NCBI GenBank assembly: GCA_037447655.1
Contig: JBBHKE010002856.1
Location: 413,565-477,564, forward strand
Length of the DNA: 64,000 nucleotides
Source of the DNA: Zygnema cylindricum
Lineage: Eukaryota; Streptophyta; Zygnematophyceae; Zygnematales; Zygnemataceae
Reading direction: 5' to 3'
Shown here in pieces: positions 1 through 12,024 of the stretch (position 1 is the stretch's first letter; each line of letters starts with the position of its first letter). Below the pieces are notes generated by a model. The model was not told the origin of the DNA and ran no database searches. It saw only the letters and a list, made by a program, of their open reading frames with translations. The position numbers were made by a program, and so were the translations under genes.

Positions 1-600
1 AGGGAGGGGAAACAGACAATGTGGTCATTAATACCCGAGCAGAGAGAGAGTTATTGAGAGGAGAGAGAGAGAGGGACAGGGAGACAGAGAGGGAGACGTA
101 GAGGGAGGGAGGGAGGGAGGGCGAGGGAGAGGGAGGAGGGAGGGAGAGGGAGGGAGGGAAGACGGGAGGGAGGGAGCGGTTTCGGATATTGTACGATGCA
201 CAGTGTCTGACGGCGGTAGTAGACGGCGCACCGCCCACGACTGGCAGTCTGTGACACGTAGCATGTTATAGGCTTTGGCGAGGGAGGGAGGGCAGAAGGG
301 AGGGAGGGAGAGGGAGGGAGGAGGGAGAGGGAGCGGGAGGGAGGGAGGGAGGGAGATGCAGAGGGAGAGACAGAGGGACAGGGAGAGAGAGAGAGGAGAG
401 TTATTGAGAGAGAGACGAGCCCATAATTACTGGTGTAACAGACAAAGGGGAGGGAGGGAGGGAGAGGACTATTAACCACAGATAGTGATGTGTGACACGT
501 GCAATGTGACAAATGATGGAGAGGGGAGAAAAGGAGGGAAGGAAGGAGACTGAAGGGAGGGAGAGAGAGGGAGATCAAACACATCATCCTATAATTGATA
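1..600. repeat. GA-rich simple repeats
   Basis: Almost pure purine tract built of GGGA, GAGA and GGGAGGGA runs, with a few short unique patches (for example 180-265 and 420-510). The unique patch at 185-265 has an inverted partner in spirit only. Open frames here on both strands are low-complexity Glu/Arg/Gly or Ser/Pro/Leu strings and are not genes. Confidence 0.9.
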
Positions 601-2224
601 AATTTTAAACTGAAGTTGCAATTAGTTTGTCAAAAAAAAACTTAAAGTTTGGTTCTGGAAATATGTTCTACAAAATTTTAAAAAAGAAGAAAATTTAATT
701 CCTTCCTCCTTTTTATAATATTAAGTTTTAAGTTTTAAACCATTTCTTGCCCTTTATTGAAAAACAAAAAAACCAGAAAAAAGAAACCAAAAAAAAAAAA
801 CAGAAGGAAAGAAAAAGCAGAAAAAGATATTGATTCTCAAAAGCTTCAAAATTTAAAGCTGGAGTGAAGCACGAAAAAACTCGGAGAAAATGTTTAAAAA
901 CTGAATGGAAGGGGAAAGGGAAAAAAAAAATATGCTGGAAAAAGTTGCAGAAAATTCCTGAAAATAAAAAAAGTTGCAGATAAGTATTTTAAGCAAAAAG
1001 AAAGAAAAAGAAAGAAAAAGAAAAAGAGAAAGAAAGAAAAAAAAAATAGAAAAGGTTGCAGAAAAGGAGACAAAAAACTGCAGAAAAAAAGTCCAAAGTA
1101 AAGAAAAAGAAAACAATGAAATGCAGAAACAAAGTCTTGAGTAAAGAAAAGACAACAATAAAAAATAAGAAAAATGGTTCTGAGGGAATACAGATGATCC
1201 ATAATTGAAGTTCCTCCAGAAAGAACTGTCTCGACCCCAGCAAAAAGACAAGATAGGTAAATCTGCAAAAATATAAAAAGATTCAAAAGAAATGATTTAC
1301 TTTTTACACAAAAAAAAAAAATCAGAATTAGATGATAAGTGTCGAGCATAGTCTTTTTTTTGAGATAACTTGTCTGATTTTTTGACTAGTACGTTCAGTC
1401 TCAAGATCGAACAAAAAAAAACTATCGTTTGAAACAGTAAGATTTTAAGAGTTAATTTTTCATATTTTCCCTTTACTACAGGAAACAACAATTATCATTT
1501 CCATCGCTTACTTTGAATAGAATCTGGAAGAAATATAACATGTCAAGTAAATAATTGACTAAAAGGGCTTAAAGACAAAGAGGATATATACATATATCTT
1601 CTCCCTTCTCCGTTGCGGTTGTTATATACATATCAGCTTCCAATTGGCGTCTTCAATCAAATATCAAACAAGAGTTTACGGAGATAAGATGTTTAAACAG
1701 GCGAAAAGAACATGGACATAGTAGCAATACACGAAGAAGTTTTGAAAATGGACCGATTTCTTTGCTGTTTCAAATTCACAAACACCATAAAGAAATAAAA
1801 ATCGGTTAAAAACTTACAATTCGAGAAGAAGCCGAAGGATCGCGAGACCGGGGATCACAATTTTTGTACTGTTGTGGAAGCCATAATTCCAGGGGCTAAC
1901 AAAAAAAGAAAAGATGAAAAAAAAAAAGATAGAAAAATTTAAACAAATGAGGGTACAAAAAAAAAGTTGGGGTACCGAGAATCATGAAATACGGTAGATG
2001 CAAGAATCAGAAACACAATTTTTTTGTTTTTTCGAAACAATATGCCCCTGAGAAAATTTCTTCGAATTAGAATTCAAGAAGTGAACAATAGAACTAAACG
2101 TTATGAATTCCATTTTTTTATATATATTTACTTTGTTATGGATGGTAACATAATTTAATGTGTCCCTCATGTAAAAAGATGCGTTCTCCTAACCACATAT
2201 AGAACATGGGCGACTAACAAGAGC
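601..2224. other. AT-rich intergenic stretch, no gene seen
   Basis: A-rich on the + strand, with many poly-A and AAAG runs between 600 and 1340. Short minus-strand frames rich in Phe, Leu and Ser come from these runs. I see no domain, no splice-consistent exon pair and no RNA gene. Confidence 0.6.
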
Positions 2225-2358
2225 CGTCAGAAATGAGAGAGGGGAAGGGAGAGGAGAGAGAGAGAGGAGAGAGAGAGAGGGGAGAGAGAAAAAGTGTGAG
2301 AGAGAGTATGAGAGAGAGAGTGAAAGAGAGAGAGAAAGAGAGAGAGGGGAAAGGGAGT

Positions 2359-2403
<45 letters not shown>

Positions 2404-2879
2404 ATAACAGCGAAGTTCGAAGCCTAAAAATTTTACCGGCTGAAACTTAATTCTTACATACTCCAACCAGACATTGTTCAAGGTTCTCTCTCTCTCTCTA
2501 TCTCCCTCTCCATCTTCCCCTCTTCCCCCCTCTCTTCCCCACTCCCCCCCTCTTCGCCTCTCTCCCCCTCTCTCCCCTTCTCTCCCCCTCTCCTCCCCCC
2601 TCTCCCCCTCTCTTCCCTCCTCTTCTTCTCTCTCCCCCTCCCCCCTTCTCTCCTCCCCTCCCTCCCTCTCTCTCTCCTCCACCTCTCCCTCTCCTTCTCC
2701 CTAGGAAGGATGTGTGAGAGAACTTACCAACATTCTGACAAGTCCTCTTCCCCATTGCTGCACACTGTGGGTGTGGGCGTTCACGAATCCAGGAAGGAGC
2801 TGAGAGAGGGAGGGAGAGGGAGAGGGAGAGGGAGAGGGAGAGAGAGAGAGAGAGAGAGAGAGTGAGAGAACGGAGAGAG

Positions 2880-2913
<34 letters not shown>

Positions 2914-2915
2914 AT
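2225..2915. repeat. GA and CT microsatellites in opposite orientation
   Basis: A GA block (2236-2400), a short unique spacer, a CT/CCCT block (2487-2700), then a second GA block (2798-2911). The polypurine and polypyrimidine arms are complementary in composition and could pair as a loose inverted repeat. Confidence 0.85.
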
Positions 2916-3022
2916 CAACGCACAAGTATTTTTCATGGTTTTATTAGCAGATTATATGCCATAAAAATACCCGAATTTCTGAGCCCTATTTTTGGGCACC
3001 AGAAGTCACACATGATGTGAAA

Positions 3023-3105
3023 CCATTACACATAATATAGTGTGGATAGAGAATGGTACCATGCAAAGCTTGTAAACAAAATCCACACTAACTACGGTGT
3101 AATGG
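3023..3105. repeat. Imperfect 25-bp inverted repeat (hairpin)
   Basis: Left arm 3023-3047 begins CCATTACAC and ends GTGTGGAT; right arm 3081-3105 begins ATCCACAC and ends GTGTAATGG. The loop is about 33 bp. It could be the core of a small MITE or a transcribed hairpin; no target duplication is clear. Confidence 0.6.
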
Positions 3106-5116
3106 TGTAAAAATCCTATACGAAACTATTTCATGTGTAAGGATCCCAGGCAAGGGTTCCAGACATAGTTCACCACAGGAATTCATGTTCCGTAGTATAC
3201 AACTGACAGTGAGAAAGTTCGGTCCACAACTAATTATGGTATTAGATACCCCTAACTGATTTTCTCTGTTGTTGTTAATATGATATTCTGCGTTTCACAT
3301 AGACACCCCACTCTAAAAGACGCTAATATTTTGATTTGCTTTCTCCTTCCATAGATAGGATTGAAAAATCAAATCTTATAAACTCACTTTGACTGAACTA
3401 ACTATGTTTATAAGGTAAGCTTAAATATCTTATTCAGAAACAGGATATCTTTTGAAAAAATTTCCCGAGTTGGATAAGTGACGAAATGAGTAAGAAACTG
3501 TGCAAAATACTGAAAATGTATATAAATATATCATACTGTATAGTTTGCAGTTAATTTTCCATCATCTATTTTCACAGATTTTAACTTCAGCTTTAGTTTC
3601 TTCATGCCATTCGAATGGATCTCAGTCTTTCGAAATATCGACCACACATTCTTCTTTAGAAACAAACTAACTTATTTAACACACATAATACTTTTAGGGG
3701 ATTTTCAAATGCAAATTTTACTGAGGCTATTGTGGATGATCATAGTAATCATACAGAAATATGCACAGGTTGTACATTTTTATCAACAAGTTTACAATTT
3801 TTTGAACAATTACTTTATATGAATGAATTCCACATACGAACTTTCCCATTACAAGGAAATGCACTTAGTCAACAAGTTTATTCAACTAAAGTTTCTCTTT
3901 TTCTATATAACGTCCTTTTACTATCCATCGAAAAGTCTAAAAACTAGCGGAACTTGATTTCACATGAACTTTATTTTATCAGGCACTTTATTTTATCATG
4001 AGTTTTTTTTATCAAGAGCTTATTTTATCACGAACTTTATTTTATCTTGAAATTTATTTTATCGTGAACTGAGCATTCCGAAGCTTTGAGCCAGAAAGTA
4101 TTATCGATGCATGCTTGAAATCAGTTACAGTTTTACAAAAACTGACACAACATGTATACATTGTTAATTGATCAAGATTATTTATGTTTTAGTAGCATTA
4201 GTAGAAAGAATAATGTGAGCAACAAAAATTCGAGTTTGAATCCAAAAAATTATAACAAACTCAAATTTAATTTAGATTTGAGAATTGGCATCCAGATTCA
4301 CTAGCATCAAAATTTGCGCCTCCCTCTCCCTCCCGCCCCTCCTCCCCCTCCCCCTCACCCCTCCCACCTCCTCCCTCCCTCTGAGCCAAACATAGCTTAC
4401 AAACACAGATGTTTCCTAATTTCTAAATCTTTAAGTTTTAGAAACAAAGGAAAGGCTGCATTGAAGCTACATGTTTCCACCTCCTCCCTCCTCCCTCCCT
4501 CCCTCCTCGGAACCAAAACATAGCTTAATAATTTTTAAATCTTTAAGGTTGTAGAAACAAAGGAAATGCTGCACTGAAGCTACATTTTTCCAACTCTGTT
4601 TTATTCCGAGAATACGGTAACTCACACCTCATTTAATTTTTAATTTAGATTAATTTTTAGTTTGTTCCTCAAAAGTTTTTTTAGTAAGAAAATAATAAAC
4701 TTTCAACATAGAAGCCACAAATTATGATTCCGTTCCAATTCTATTTTGTTCTTCAGTGCTTCAGGAAAAACTCCAGTAACAATTTTGTTCCATTTCAAAT
4801 ATTTATACATATATTTTTTATTCCAGCTTCAGGTTCTATTCCACCTTTGAACATAATGGCACTAATTTAAATTCAATTTTCTAATATAATTTTAGGAGAT
4901 ATGAAAAAAAATTCTGACAATTCCTTCACCATTTCGTTGAATAATGATACTCCTTTCAAAATTCCGAAATAATTCTAAGTGATAAGACAAGATTTTATGA
5001 ATTTTGCCGTTCCTTCTAATAATGATACTACTTCAATTCAAATTTTCTAAGATAGTTTTAGGAGAGAAGACAATATTATGAATTTTATATTTTTAGGACA
5101 ATATTATGACTTTTAC
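3106..5116. other. Intergenic or intron sequence with short tandem repeats
   Basis: AT-rich. At 3965-4070 an 18-bp motif of the form TTTATTTTATCNNGAAC is repeated about six times. At 4387-4595 a block of about 90-125 bp containing AAACATAGCTTA and GAAACAAAGGAAA occurs twice, separated by CTCC runs. If the amidohydrolase gene at 5.1-5.3 kb is intact, this is its first intron, because no second exon with the expected His-x-His metal motif could be found here. Confidence 0.5.
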
Positions 5117-5281
5117 CAATTTATTTGTGCCATCGATGACGATCGCATCTCCAGCTGGAGGCATGCCATTGGCTGCAGCCTGAATGCTGCTGATTAGTCC
5201 ATCAGATATTCGCACGTGTGAAATGGTGTAGCCTTTTTCTTGCATTAATCGAACATTAGTTACTAGGAACTCTGTCGCCAT
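5117..5281 (-). CDS. Amidohydrolase (cytosine-deaminase-like), first exon only
   Basis: A 55-codon first exon starting at the ATG whose A is at 5281 and ending at an AAATTG|GTAAAAG donor in phase 0. The peptide starts MATEFLVTNVRLMQEKGY and contains HVRISDGLISSIQ and DAIVIDGTNKL. This is the N-terminal beta-sandwich strand pattern of metal-dependent amidohydrolases, in which an xxDGxIxxI segment and a VIDxxGKLV-like segment come just before the metal-binding HxH. Spacing looks closest to the cytosine deaminase branch, but guanine or methylthioadenosine deaminases are possible. An in-frame upstream ATG at 5353 would add 24 residues; the internal ATG fits the family better. The metal site and barrel must lie in later exons beyond position 1 or in a long intron; none were recognised in 1-5116. 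The gene may therefore be intact but partial here, or a stranded exon. Confidence 0.5.
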
Positions 5282-5395
5282 GATGCTCGAGCGGAAAGGA
5301 GAGGGAGGGAAGGTTAACTTCCTAAAGTTGACGCCTTGCAGGACACAATTCACTCAAAAGGAAACCTTTTTGAGGCCAGAGAGCATATAGTGGAT

Positions 5396-5504
5396 GTCAC
5401 GTCACAGTATGTGGAGACTGTGACGATATGATGGTGACGTCAGGATTGAAGGTCACACTGTGTGGAGACTATGACGTTATGATGATGATGTCATGATTGA
5501 AGTG
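5396..5504. repeat. Tandem repeat upstream of the amidohydrolase exon
   Basis: Two units of about 52-57 bp share TGTGGAGACT, TGACG, ATGATG and GATTGAAG. They lie 115-220 bp upstream of the predicted start codon, so they may be in the promoter. Confidence 0.6.
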
Positions 5505-5708
5505 ACATTAGGGTTGAGGAGAAATCGAAAAATTCCGAGTGACGGTGTCACGGTACGGCAATTGTCGGCCCATTTCGTTGAGGTACACCTGAAGGCGTCA
5601 GAACTTTGAGCTCAGAGCTTACTGCAGTATGTACTGTAGCGGAGATATTTATAGTGTACGGCAAAAAAAGTCATTCCGTACGTTAGCTGCTCTTTATTCT
5701 GTACAAAA

Positions 5709-5792
5709 GTACGTAAAAGGAGTCAGATAACGGAGAGGACACGGGAAAGAGTACGTAAAAGGAGTCAGATAACGGAGAGGACACGGGAAAGC
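5709..5792. repeat. Perfect 42-bp tandem duplication
   Basis: Units at 5709-5750 and 5751-5792 begin GTACGTAAAAGGAGTCAGAT and match base for base except at the final position. Confidence 0.85.
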
Positions 5793-5919
5793 GCACTCAG
5801 ATTTGATTCATCATGACAAACTGACAAAGGATAGAGGAAATCAACCTGTTCTCACTATGTTCAAGCATCGACCATGTGAACACAGAGTATAGCCTTCACA
5901 CGTTGCAAACTAACTACTA

Positions 5920-6550
5920 CACCGCGAATCGTAATTAGAGTAAATTACTCTAATTCGGTCGATCGAAATTTCGACTCTATGACATAAAATAGAGTAATCG
6001 ATTCTAATTTTTTCATTATTCTAATTTAGGTAAGTTTAATTAGCGTAACAAAATTGTAATAGAGGTTTGTCTTAAATAATGTGGAGTACGGACGACATTC
6101 TACCGTGCAAAATTGTACTTTTGTAAGTAAAAAGGTACAAATAATGATTTAATAGAATCGTGCTCGCACGTGAAATCGCATTAAACAAAAAAATCAATCA
6201 AATCGAAAAAAAGCAGTTCGCATAACTCTCGTCTGTCGACAGCATCGTCGTCAGTGTGAACATTAACTGACATTCAATGCGACAAATATTATTAGCGTCA
6301 TAATGACGTCAATACTATACCGGACTAACACATTTGTACATCTATGTAATTTAGTGTTCATAATTTCAGCGCGGATATTTATTACCGACATAACCCAATA
6401 AATAGTAGCACCACTCTATTTAAGAGACAACGTACTGAGAATAACCCTAAATAGAATAAAGAAAAAAATAGAATGAACTACACTAATGGAGAATAAAAAA
6501 AAAAAGCGGGACAGAATTAGTGTACACAACGCTAATAACGATTGGCGGTG
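5920..6550. mobile_element. MITE with pogo-type ends (631 bp)
   Basis: Bounded by TA dinucleotides at 5918-5919 and 6551-6552. The left end reads CACCGCGAATCGTAATTAG and the right end is the reverse complement of CACCGCCAATCGTTATTAGC. Subterminal TTAGAGTAA/TTACTCTAA words repeat inwards. There is no coding capacity. It is directly followed by the 11-kb element, whose own TA begins 3 bp later, so the two are adjacent insertions. Confidence 0.8.
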
Positions 6551-7629
6551 TACTACACCGCGAATCGTTATTAGTGTCAAAGTTTAAATAGTGTTGAAGA
6601 CAATATACAGTCATTGACGCTAATTAGGATTTTGAAAGTTTAAAAAAAAAAGGTTTATGTTAATTTCGGCGTTTACGCTAATTTGGGAACGGCAAAAATG
6701 GAACATTCTCCGTACGCTTGTCTACATTAATATATGTTTCCGTACAAAATATTAAAAAATTTACGACGTCGCCAAATTAAGTATCCGTACCGGTTAGCCT
6801 AATTTACGGCGATTATGTGTCAACGCTATACCGCGAAACATAAAATTTATTTTCAGTGTTTTCCTGTTTAACATTAACAGAATGGCTATTGCGCCACGCC
6901 GTTTCTTCGTGTAAGTTGGACGCATGTACGTTGTTCCGTTCGTCCATGTCTTATGTATTCTAATAACGTCACTTATGGGTAGTTTTATTAAAGTTAAATA
7001 TGTTAACAAGTGTCTTTATTCTAATAAGTGTGTTCCCTCGTTTGTCATTCAGACGTGTGACTTGTATTAACGTCAATGTTGTCTTGTATTAGAGTAAACA
7101 TTGACACTAAAATGAACCAAAAAGTACATACTTACCAACCAAATGATCAATCACGTAACGTGATTGGTCGCCCAAAATTACACGTGTCCAAATTTTTATC
7201 CACGCAAACATTATAGGATTTTAACGATGCAAAAAAACACGCCTGTCTTGCCCGCTGCCTTTCCAAGAAAGACCAGTACATTCAGTAAGCTGCCATGTTT
7301 TACCACGCCTCTTTCATGAAAAACGTCCATTGTCAGCCACGTTCGTACTCCCACGCTGAAAACTGACGCAAAATTTAAAACTTTCCCGCTAATCGATATA
7401 TTTGACTGTGAAACATAATATTTGATTTAAAATTTTGAATGTTCAAACTTTGGCGAATGTTTTCCCTCCTTTTTTCACAAGAGCTTCCCTTCCCTTCCTA
7501 TATATACTCGTCGTTAACTCCAAGAATGGTACTATTTTCTCTCTCTTTGCATCTACCTCTGTTGTCGCATCTTTCTTTTGTTGCTTCATTTTTATCTTTG
7601 ACCAATAGCCGTGGTTATTTTGAGAAAAT

Positions 7630-8004
7630 ATGTGGCCCATTACCACCTTTTTTGCGGCAAAAAAACGAGCTCCCGCTAAAATTTTCCCACCTCCGATTGA
7701 GGAGGAGATGGAGTGGAGCGCGAGAGAGGAAGAGGGAGAGGCAAGTGAAGGGATGGGATCACAAAACAATGACACCCTCATTGAAGGCGGTGCAGCCGAT
7801 TTCGGCTCACCCCAAAACTCACCTTCGGACTCACCGCCAGACTCACCGCGTATGGACCACGGTATCATCACAGTGGTGAGACGCAAACTCCAACACGTGT
7901 CGACAAAAGTTGCACGCGTTCGTGTGATCAACTGTATGATTGCAGACTGCAATGCAAACGGAAAGGAGTGCCTTATCTCGAGGACTTTCAACAAGTTTCC
8001 ATAA
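7630..8004 (+). CDS. Hypothetical acidic protein or exon inside the transposon
   Basis: A 124-codon open frame starting with ATG at 7630. The N-terminus is Lys/Pro-rich (FFAAKKRAPAKIFPPP), followed by an acidic run and a Ser-Pro-Asp segment (SPQNSPSDSPPDSPR), then a basic C-terminal part with two cysteines. I recognise no domain. An overlapping minus-strand frame of similar length exists; the plus frame is preferred because it shares orientation with the transposase and has a less biased C-terminus. It may be a first exon, since a TATATATA-like run lies about 130 bp upstream at 7498-7506. It could also be chance. Confidence 0.3.
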   Translation: MWPITTFFAAKKRAPAKIFPPPIEEEMEWSAREEEGEASEGMGSQNNDTLIEGGAADFGSPQNSPSDSPPDSPRMDHGIITVVRRKLQHVSTKVARVRVINCMIADCNANGKECLISRTFNKFP

Positions 8005-9060
8005 CACTTTTCGGGGGATTATAATACAAGCAAGAAGTAAAACCTTTTATTCTTACCCTATATAACTTTTTATGGCTGATTACACTGCGTGTCTCAATAT
8101 ATTACGTGCTTGTAAAATGGTATTTTGTTTACCCTCACCTTAATGCATTCGTTTGGATTTCTCTTGGTTCCCCCCCCCCCCCAAACTCCCCCCCCCCCCT
8201 CCCTTAACGTCGCTATGTTGGATCCTCCTGCACCGACGCCGAATGCCGACGACGTTGCTTTGGCATAATTTTGCGACAAATGGAAAGTTACCAGTTTGGT
8301 GACTACGATGTGTCGTCGTCCCTCGTAGTATCATACTAATATTGTTAGCAGGGTGCCACATTGGAGCGTCGGCGCGTGGTTGGAGAAATCGAGCTGGCGA
8401 CGACAATTCGTCGTCGCCGCAACGATGGAAGTTTTAAACTATAAAAACGTGCATATTTGAATTTTCAATCTTTAGTTAGTACATTAAGTATCAATCTTCG
8501 TTAAGTCGACGACGCTGTGTCATTGCCTATTTGTTGGAAGCGCGGATTCATTGAACCGCGTAACATTTTAATTTAGTTTCGTCATCATAGTGTTCGATTA
8601 TCCAAAAGTATTAAGGACGCGATGACTTTTTTGTGTTGTGGACCACTCAATGTGTAAGTATATTTTGAATGAAGTTGCCTCTATTGGGGATTAGCTAAAC
8701 AGAAAACGACGTGACATCGTAATTACGTTTAGTCTTCACACTGTTGGAATGTTCATAATGATTTGAATAGCGACGACTTGATGCCGTCGTGGACAATAAA
8801 CTATGTAAGTATATTGTGAACGCATGTATTAAGTTAAAACCCAATATTCTATTTCTTCGTACGATCAGTCATTTTTAGGGTTTCTTTCCGTAGTGTCTCA
8901 CCCTTTTGTGCAGCCGCCTCTAGTTTTTCATTTTTTTCATCAAGTTTGACTAATATCCATAGAGGGCAGCAGCCAAGTATATAGGCGACAGCGTAGTGTC
9001 TTGTCATAGCGTCTTTGCTACCCTCCATTACCTCGACATAATTAATGATGTCGGCCAAGA

Positions 9061-10230
9061 ATGGAAAGGGAAGAGGTACGAAAGGGGGAAGAGTGGGAAA
9101 GGGATGCCACGGAAATCGTTATAGGAAAAAGGGATATCGCCAAGAAATTAGTAAGAGAAAGGGAGGCGGCCACCTTGCTACCCATCGATTAGGTGCGGCT
9201 GGAGAGGATGGGACATGAAAGGAAGGTGAGTGAAAAGGAGGAAAGGGGTGTATCACAAGATGTCAAGAGGGAGGAGGCTTTAGAATGTGAGGTGAGTAGG
9301 GAAGAAAAAATTTAAATAGAGGATGAGGGTGGAAAGGCGGTATTGGGTGAAGAAGAGGGGGGGAAGGAGGCGACGCTAGAAGAGACTGGGGGAAGCGAGG
9401 CACGGGAAAAGGTAGAGAAAAAATGTAGGAGAATAAAACGAAAATTAATAATTTATGATGAGGGCGATGGGGAGGAAAAGGGCGAGGGTTTTAGGGAAAA
9501 GAATTTTTTGAGTGAGGAGAGGGAGGGGAAGACGACATTGGGAGAGGAAAAAAAGGGAAAGGAGGCGACGGTCGAGGAGGGTAAGGGGAGTGAGGTTAGG
9601 GAGAGATATGGTAGAAAAAGGAGGATAATAAAAAATAAAATCTTAGGGTTTTGTGAGACCGTAGAGGAGGAAGGGGTGGGGGGGGAGGTGACTTTAGAAG
9701 AGGGTGGGGGAAGTGAGGCACGGAGAAGGATAGCAAGGAAGAAGGAGATGGCAAAGGGTAAGCGGAAGGTGAATGATGAGAAAGACGACCTATATGTCCC
9801 CTAAACTTAGGGTAGCGACGAGAGCATCGAGGATGGCGAAGAACCGCCAGAAGACAACCCCATCCCCGAAATTTTGAAACCCACGGACATTGCGGTGTTG
9901 AATAACAAGGATGATCCCACAACCAAGGACGAGCAAACTCCAGATAGTGAAGAAAAGCAATGTGAGGAGGAATTCGATGACGACGACGACGTGTTTGGGG
10001 CGCCTCCCACGCTGAATAAGGAGAGAGCCATTGTAATGGCTCCTTTGCATCCTCAATCTCCATACCCGGTTGAGCATCCGGATTGGAATTTTCCTCCTCC
10101 CATGGGAGAGGAGGAAATGGATAGTTTTGTGCCTCGACCCGAACATTATCTTCCGGTCGCTGAATGGTCGAAACATTGGCGGTATGGTGAACCCCGACCC
10201 CTAAACCCAGACATGAATCCCTTTTTATAA
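9061..10230 (+). pseudogene. Broken accessory ORF with three charged repeats (transposon cargo)
   Basis: One reading frame runs for about 390 codons from the ATG at 9061 to the TAA at 10228-10230 and is interrupted only by stops near 9188, 9313, 9802 and 9808. The middle part holds three related repeats that start EATLEETGGSEAREK, EATVEEGKGSEVRER and EVTLEEGGGSEARRR, each followed by a Lys/Arg-rich stretch and spaced 38-65 residues apart. The last ~115 residues are different: Asp/Glu-rich (EFDDDDDVFGAP), then Pro- and Trp-containing (HPDWNFPPP, AEWSKHWRYGEPRP). I know no matching family. The constancy of frame across four stops argues for a formerly expressed protein of the element. The acidic/basic pattern suggests a chromatin- or DNA-associated protein, but that is inference. 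Confidence 0.5.
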
Positions 10231-11519
10231 ATTTTAGATACCCCCCCACCGATGTCCCCGCACATCCTATATGGCTTTTTATCTCGCTTGAGGACCGAGG
10301 CTCACCCTTTGTGAAACTCTGTGTGCTCCATTGCCTACAGAAATCGCAGATCCAAAAGAAGCTAATCTAGATAGTGCCCACTCCAAGATGATATAAACCC
10401 AAATGATCAACCCCTTAACAATGAAAACCCCATTAAAACTTCAATCCTATGAAATAAGACTTTCTGTGTGCTCAGTTCCACCAGATAATGCAAAGTTAGA
10501 ATATGAGTTTTGGACACATTCACCCACTTTGACTTTCCCTTAGAAATGCAGCCACCCTGGCAGGCAAAAACTCTAACCGACTACACCCCTATGTAGCCTG
10601 GACTCCCTTGATTCCGCAGCAAAAAGAATCACTGAAAATGGCCAAGTAATTTGATAGTTATGAATGGTCAAAGATGACCTTTTGTACTGGAGCTCTCTCG
10701 GAGAGAGCCTGATACCTACTAAATTTTCTAAGTCCTATCTCTATCTAAAACTCTATCTACTGACGTACGGCACCAATCAAATTACTGTGTCGTACAAAAA
10801 CGTACATGTGACGGTGTACTTTTTGTACGGCCATAGTACGACATGGCCAAAATATCGACACGTGTCATATCCGGTTTTCGTCCCGTAATCTCTGGAGTTG
10901 CCGCAATCCAACGTTGTCGCGCCACGTGTCACATGACCTGGCGATGACAGTATAACGCCAAAAGTACATATTCCGTGATCGCGGCGTCTATCGTGGTCGT
11001 CCGATCAAAACCGGATACAACTATAGTCGTTGAAAATATACGCGCGGTATTTGTTTCGCGTTCGAAACAAATGCGCGGTATCCGTTTCATATAATACATC
11101 AAACCGTACATTGTACTATTCAAAACTGTATCTATGCATTACGTATCTATTTCCCGTTATATGAACTAGTTTACGTGTAACAAATTAAATATTTGTCAAA
11201 CCAAATATATCCCACCACTAATCGTAGACTTACAGGTTAAAGCTAACGGATAATTTGACGGACGTCAGGTACACGGATCAAATCCTGGGGCCGCCAAACC
11301 TTTTAGGTAACTCTATCTAGATTTTCCTTCATGTCCTCTTTGGACATCCTATGCAGCCATGGATCTAGCTCCTCCTCAAGTCTTCAGTGACTGCGATAAG
11401 TGTGGGGACTTGAGTGAAGAGTTAGAGGCAAGAAGTCAGTGTCTCCTCTTTACCTTTTATTTTACAATCTCTTGACCTGGAAAATACTTAAATTTCAACA
11501 CTTTGCCCACATAAGGTAA

Positions 11520-11915
11520 TTTGATCCGGCGGATCTCCGGCTAACTTGGGTTGTTCATGGGGAGGACAATTTTTGGGTTAATGTTCCGGAGTTGTTACGT
11601 CATCTTCATCTGTGGGATCCTCGGCTATATAACATCCTAAAATATTGTCGAGTAACTCCCGATGTACTCGCTCTCGGAGATGCTCGTACGACGATATTGC
11701 AAAAGTTTCGCAATGTCGTGGTGCCTCGTTCTCGTCTATGGGAAATACTAACGGTTTTGCCACCGATAATGCCCCCCTCACCAGCGAGAGGAGAGGATTT
11801 GCCACTAATAATTGCGGCACTCACACAACAAGTAGCGTCTCAACAAGAACAAATAAGAGCAGATCGAGAGCACTTCATGAGGCTCACCCGGGATTTGTCA
11901 AAAAAAAATCGGTAG
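11520..11915 (+). CDS. Hypothetical coding exon with coiled-coil C-terminus, in transposon
   Basis: An open frame of about 130 codons without an ATG at its start, so it is probably an internal or terminal exon. It includes LTWVVHGEDNFWVNVPELL, RLYNILKYCRVTPDVLALG, LPPIMPPSPARGEDLP and a Gln/Glu/Arg-rich end (ALTQQVASQQEQIRADREHF) that should form a coiled coil before the stop after KKNR. No domain is recognised. A small ATG frame at 11359 (MDLAPPQVFSDCDKCGD) might be an upstream exon. An overlapping minus-strand frame is also open, so strand is uncertain; orientation with the transposase favours plus. Confidence 0.35.
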   Translation, partial: FDPADLRLTWVVHGEDNFWVNVPELLRHLHLWDPRLYNILKYCRVTPDVLALGDARTTILQKFRNVVVPRSRLWEILTVLPPIMPPSPARGEDLPLIIAALTQQVASQQEQIRADREHFMRLTRDLSKKNR

Positions 11916-12024
11916 TTGGTATGTATTTTTGACTCCTTCAAAAATAACTCCTCCTCCACTCCAACACTTGCCATCTTTCACCCACTCACTTACTTTTTTG
12001 GTTTATTTTTGTTTCTCTTGTGGT

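Noticed and set aside
7443-7994. A 183-codon minus-strand frame in the transposon
   Set aside because: Overlaps the plus-strand frame at 7630-8004; biased composition and opposite to the element's genes. Kept only as an alternative.
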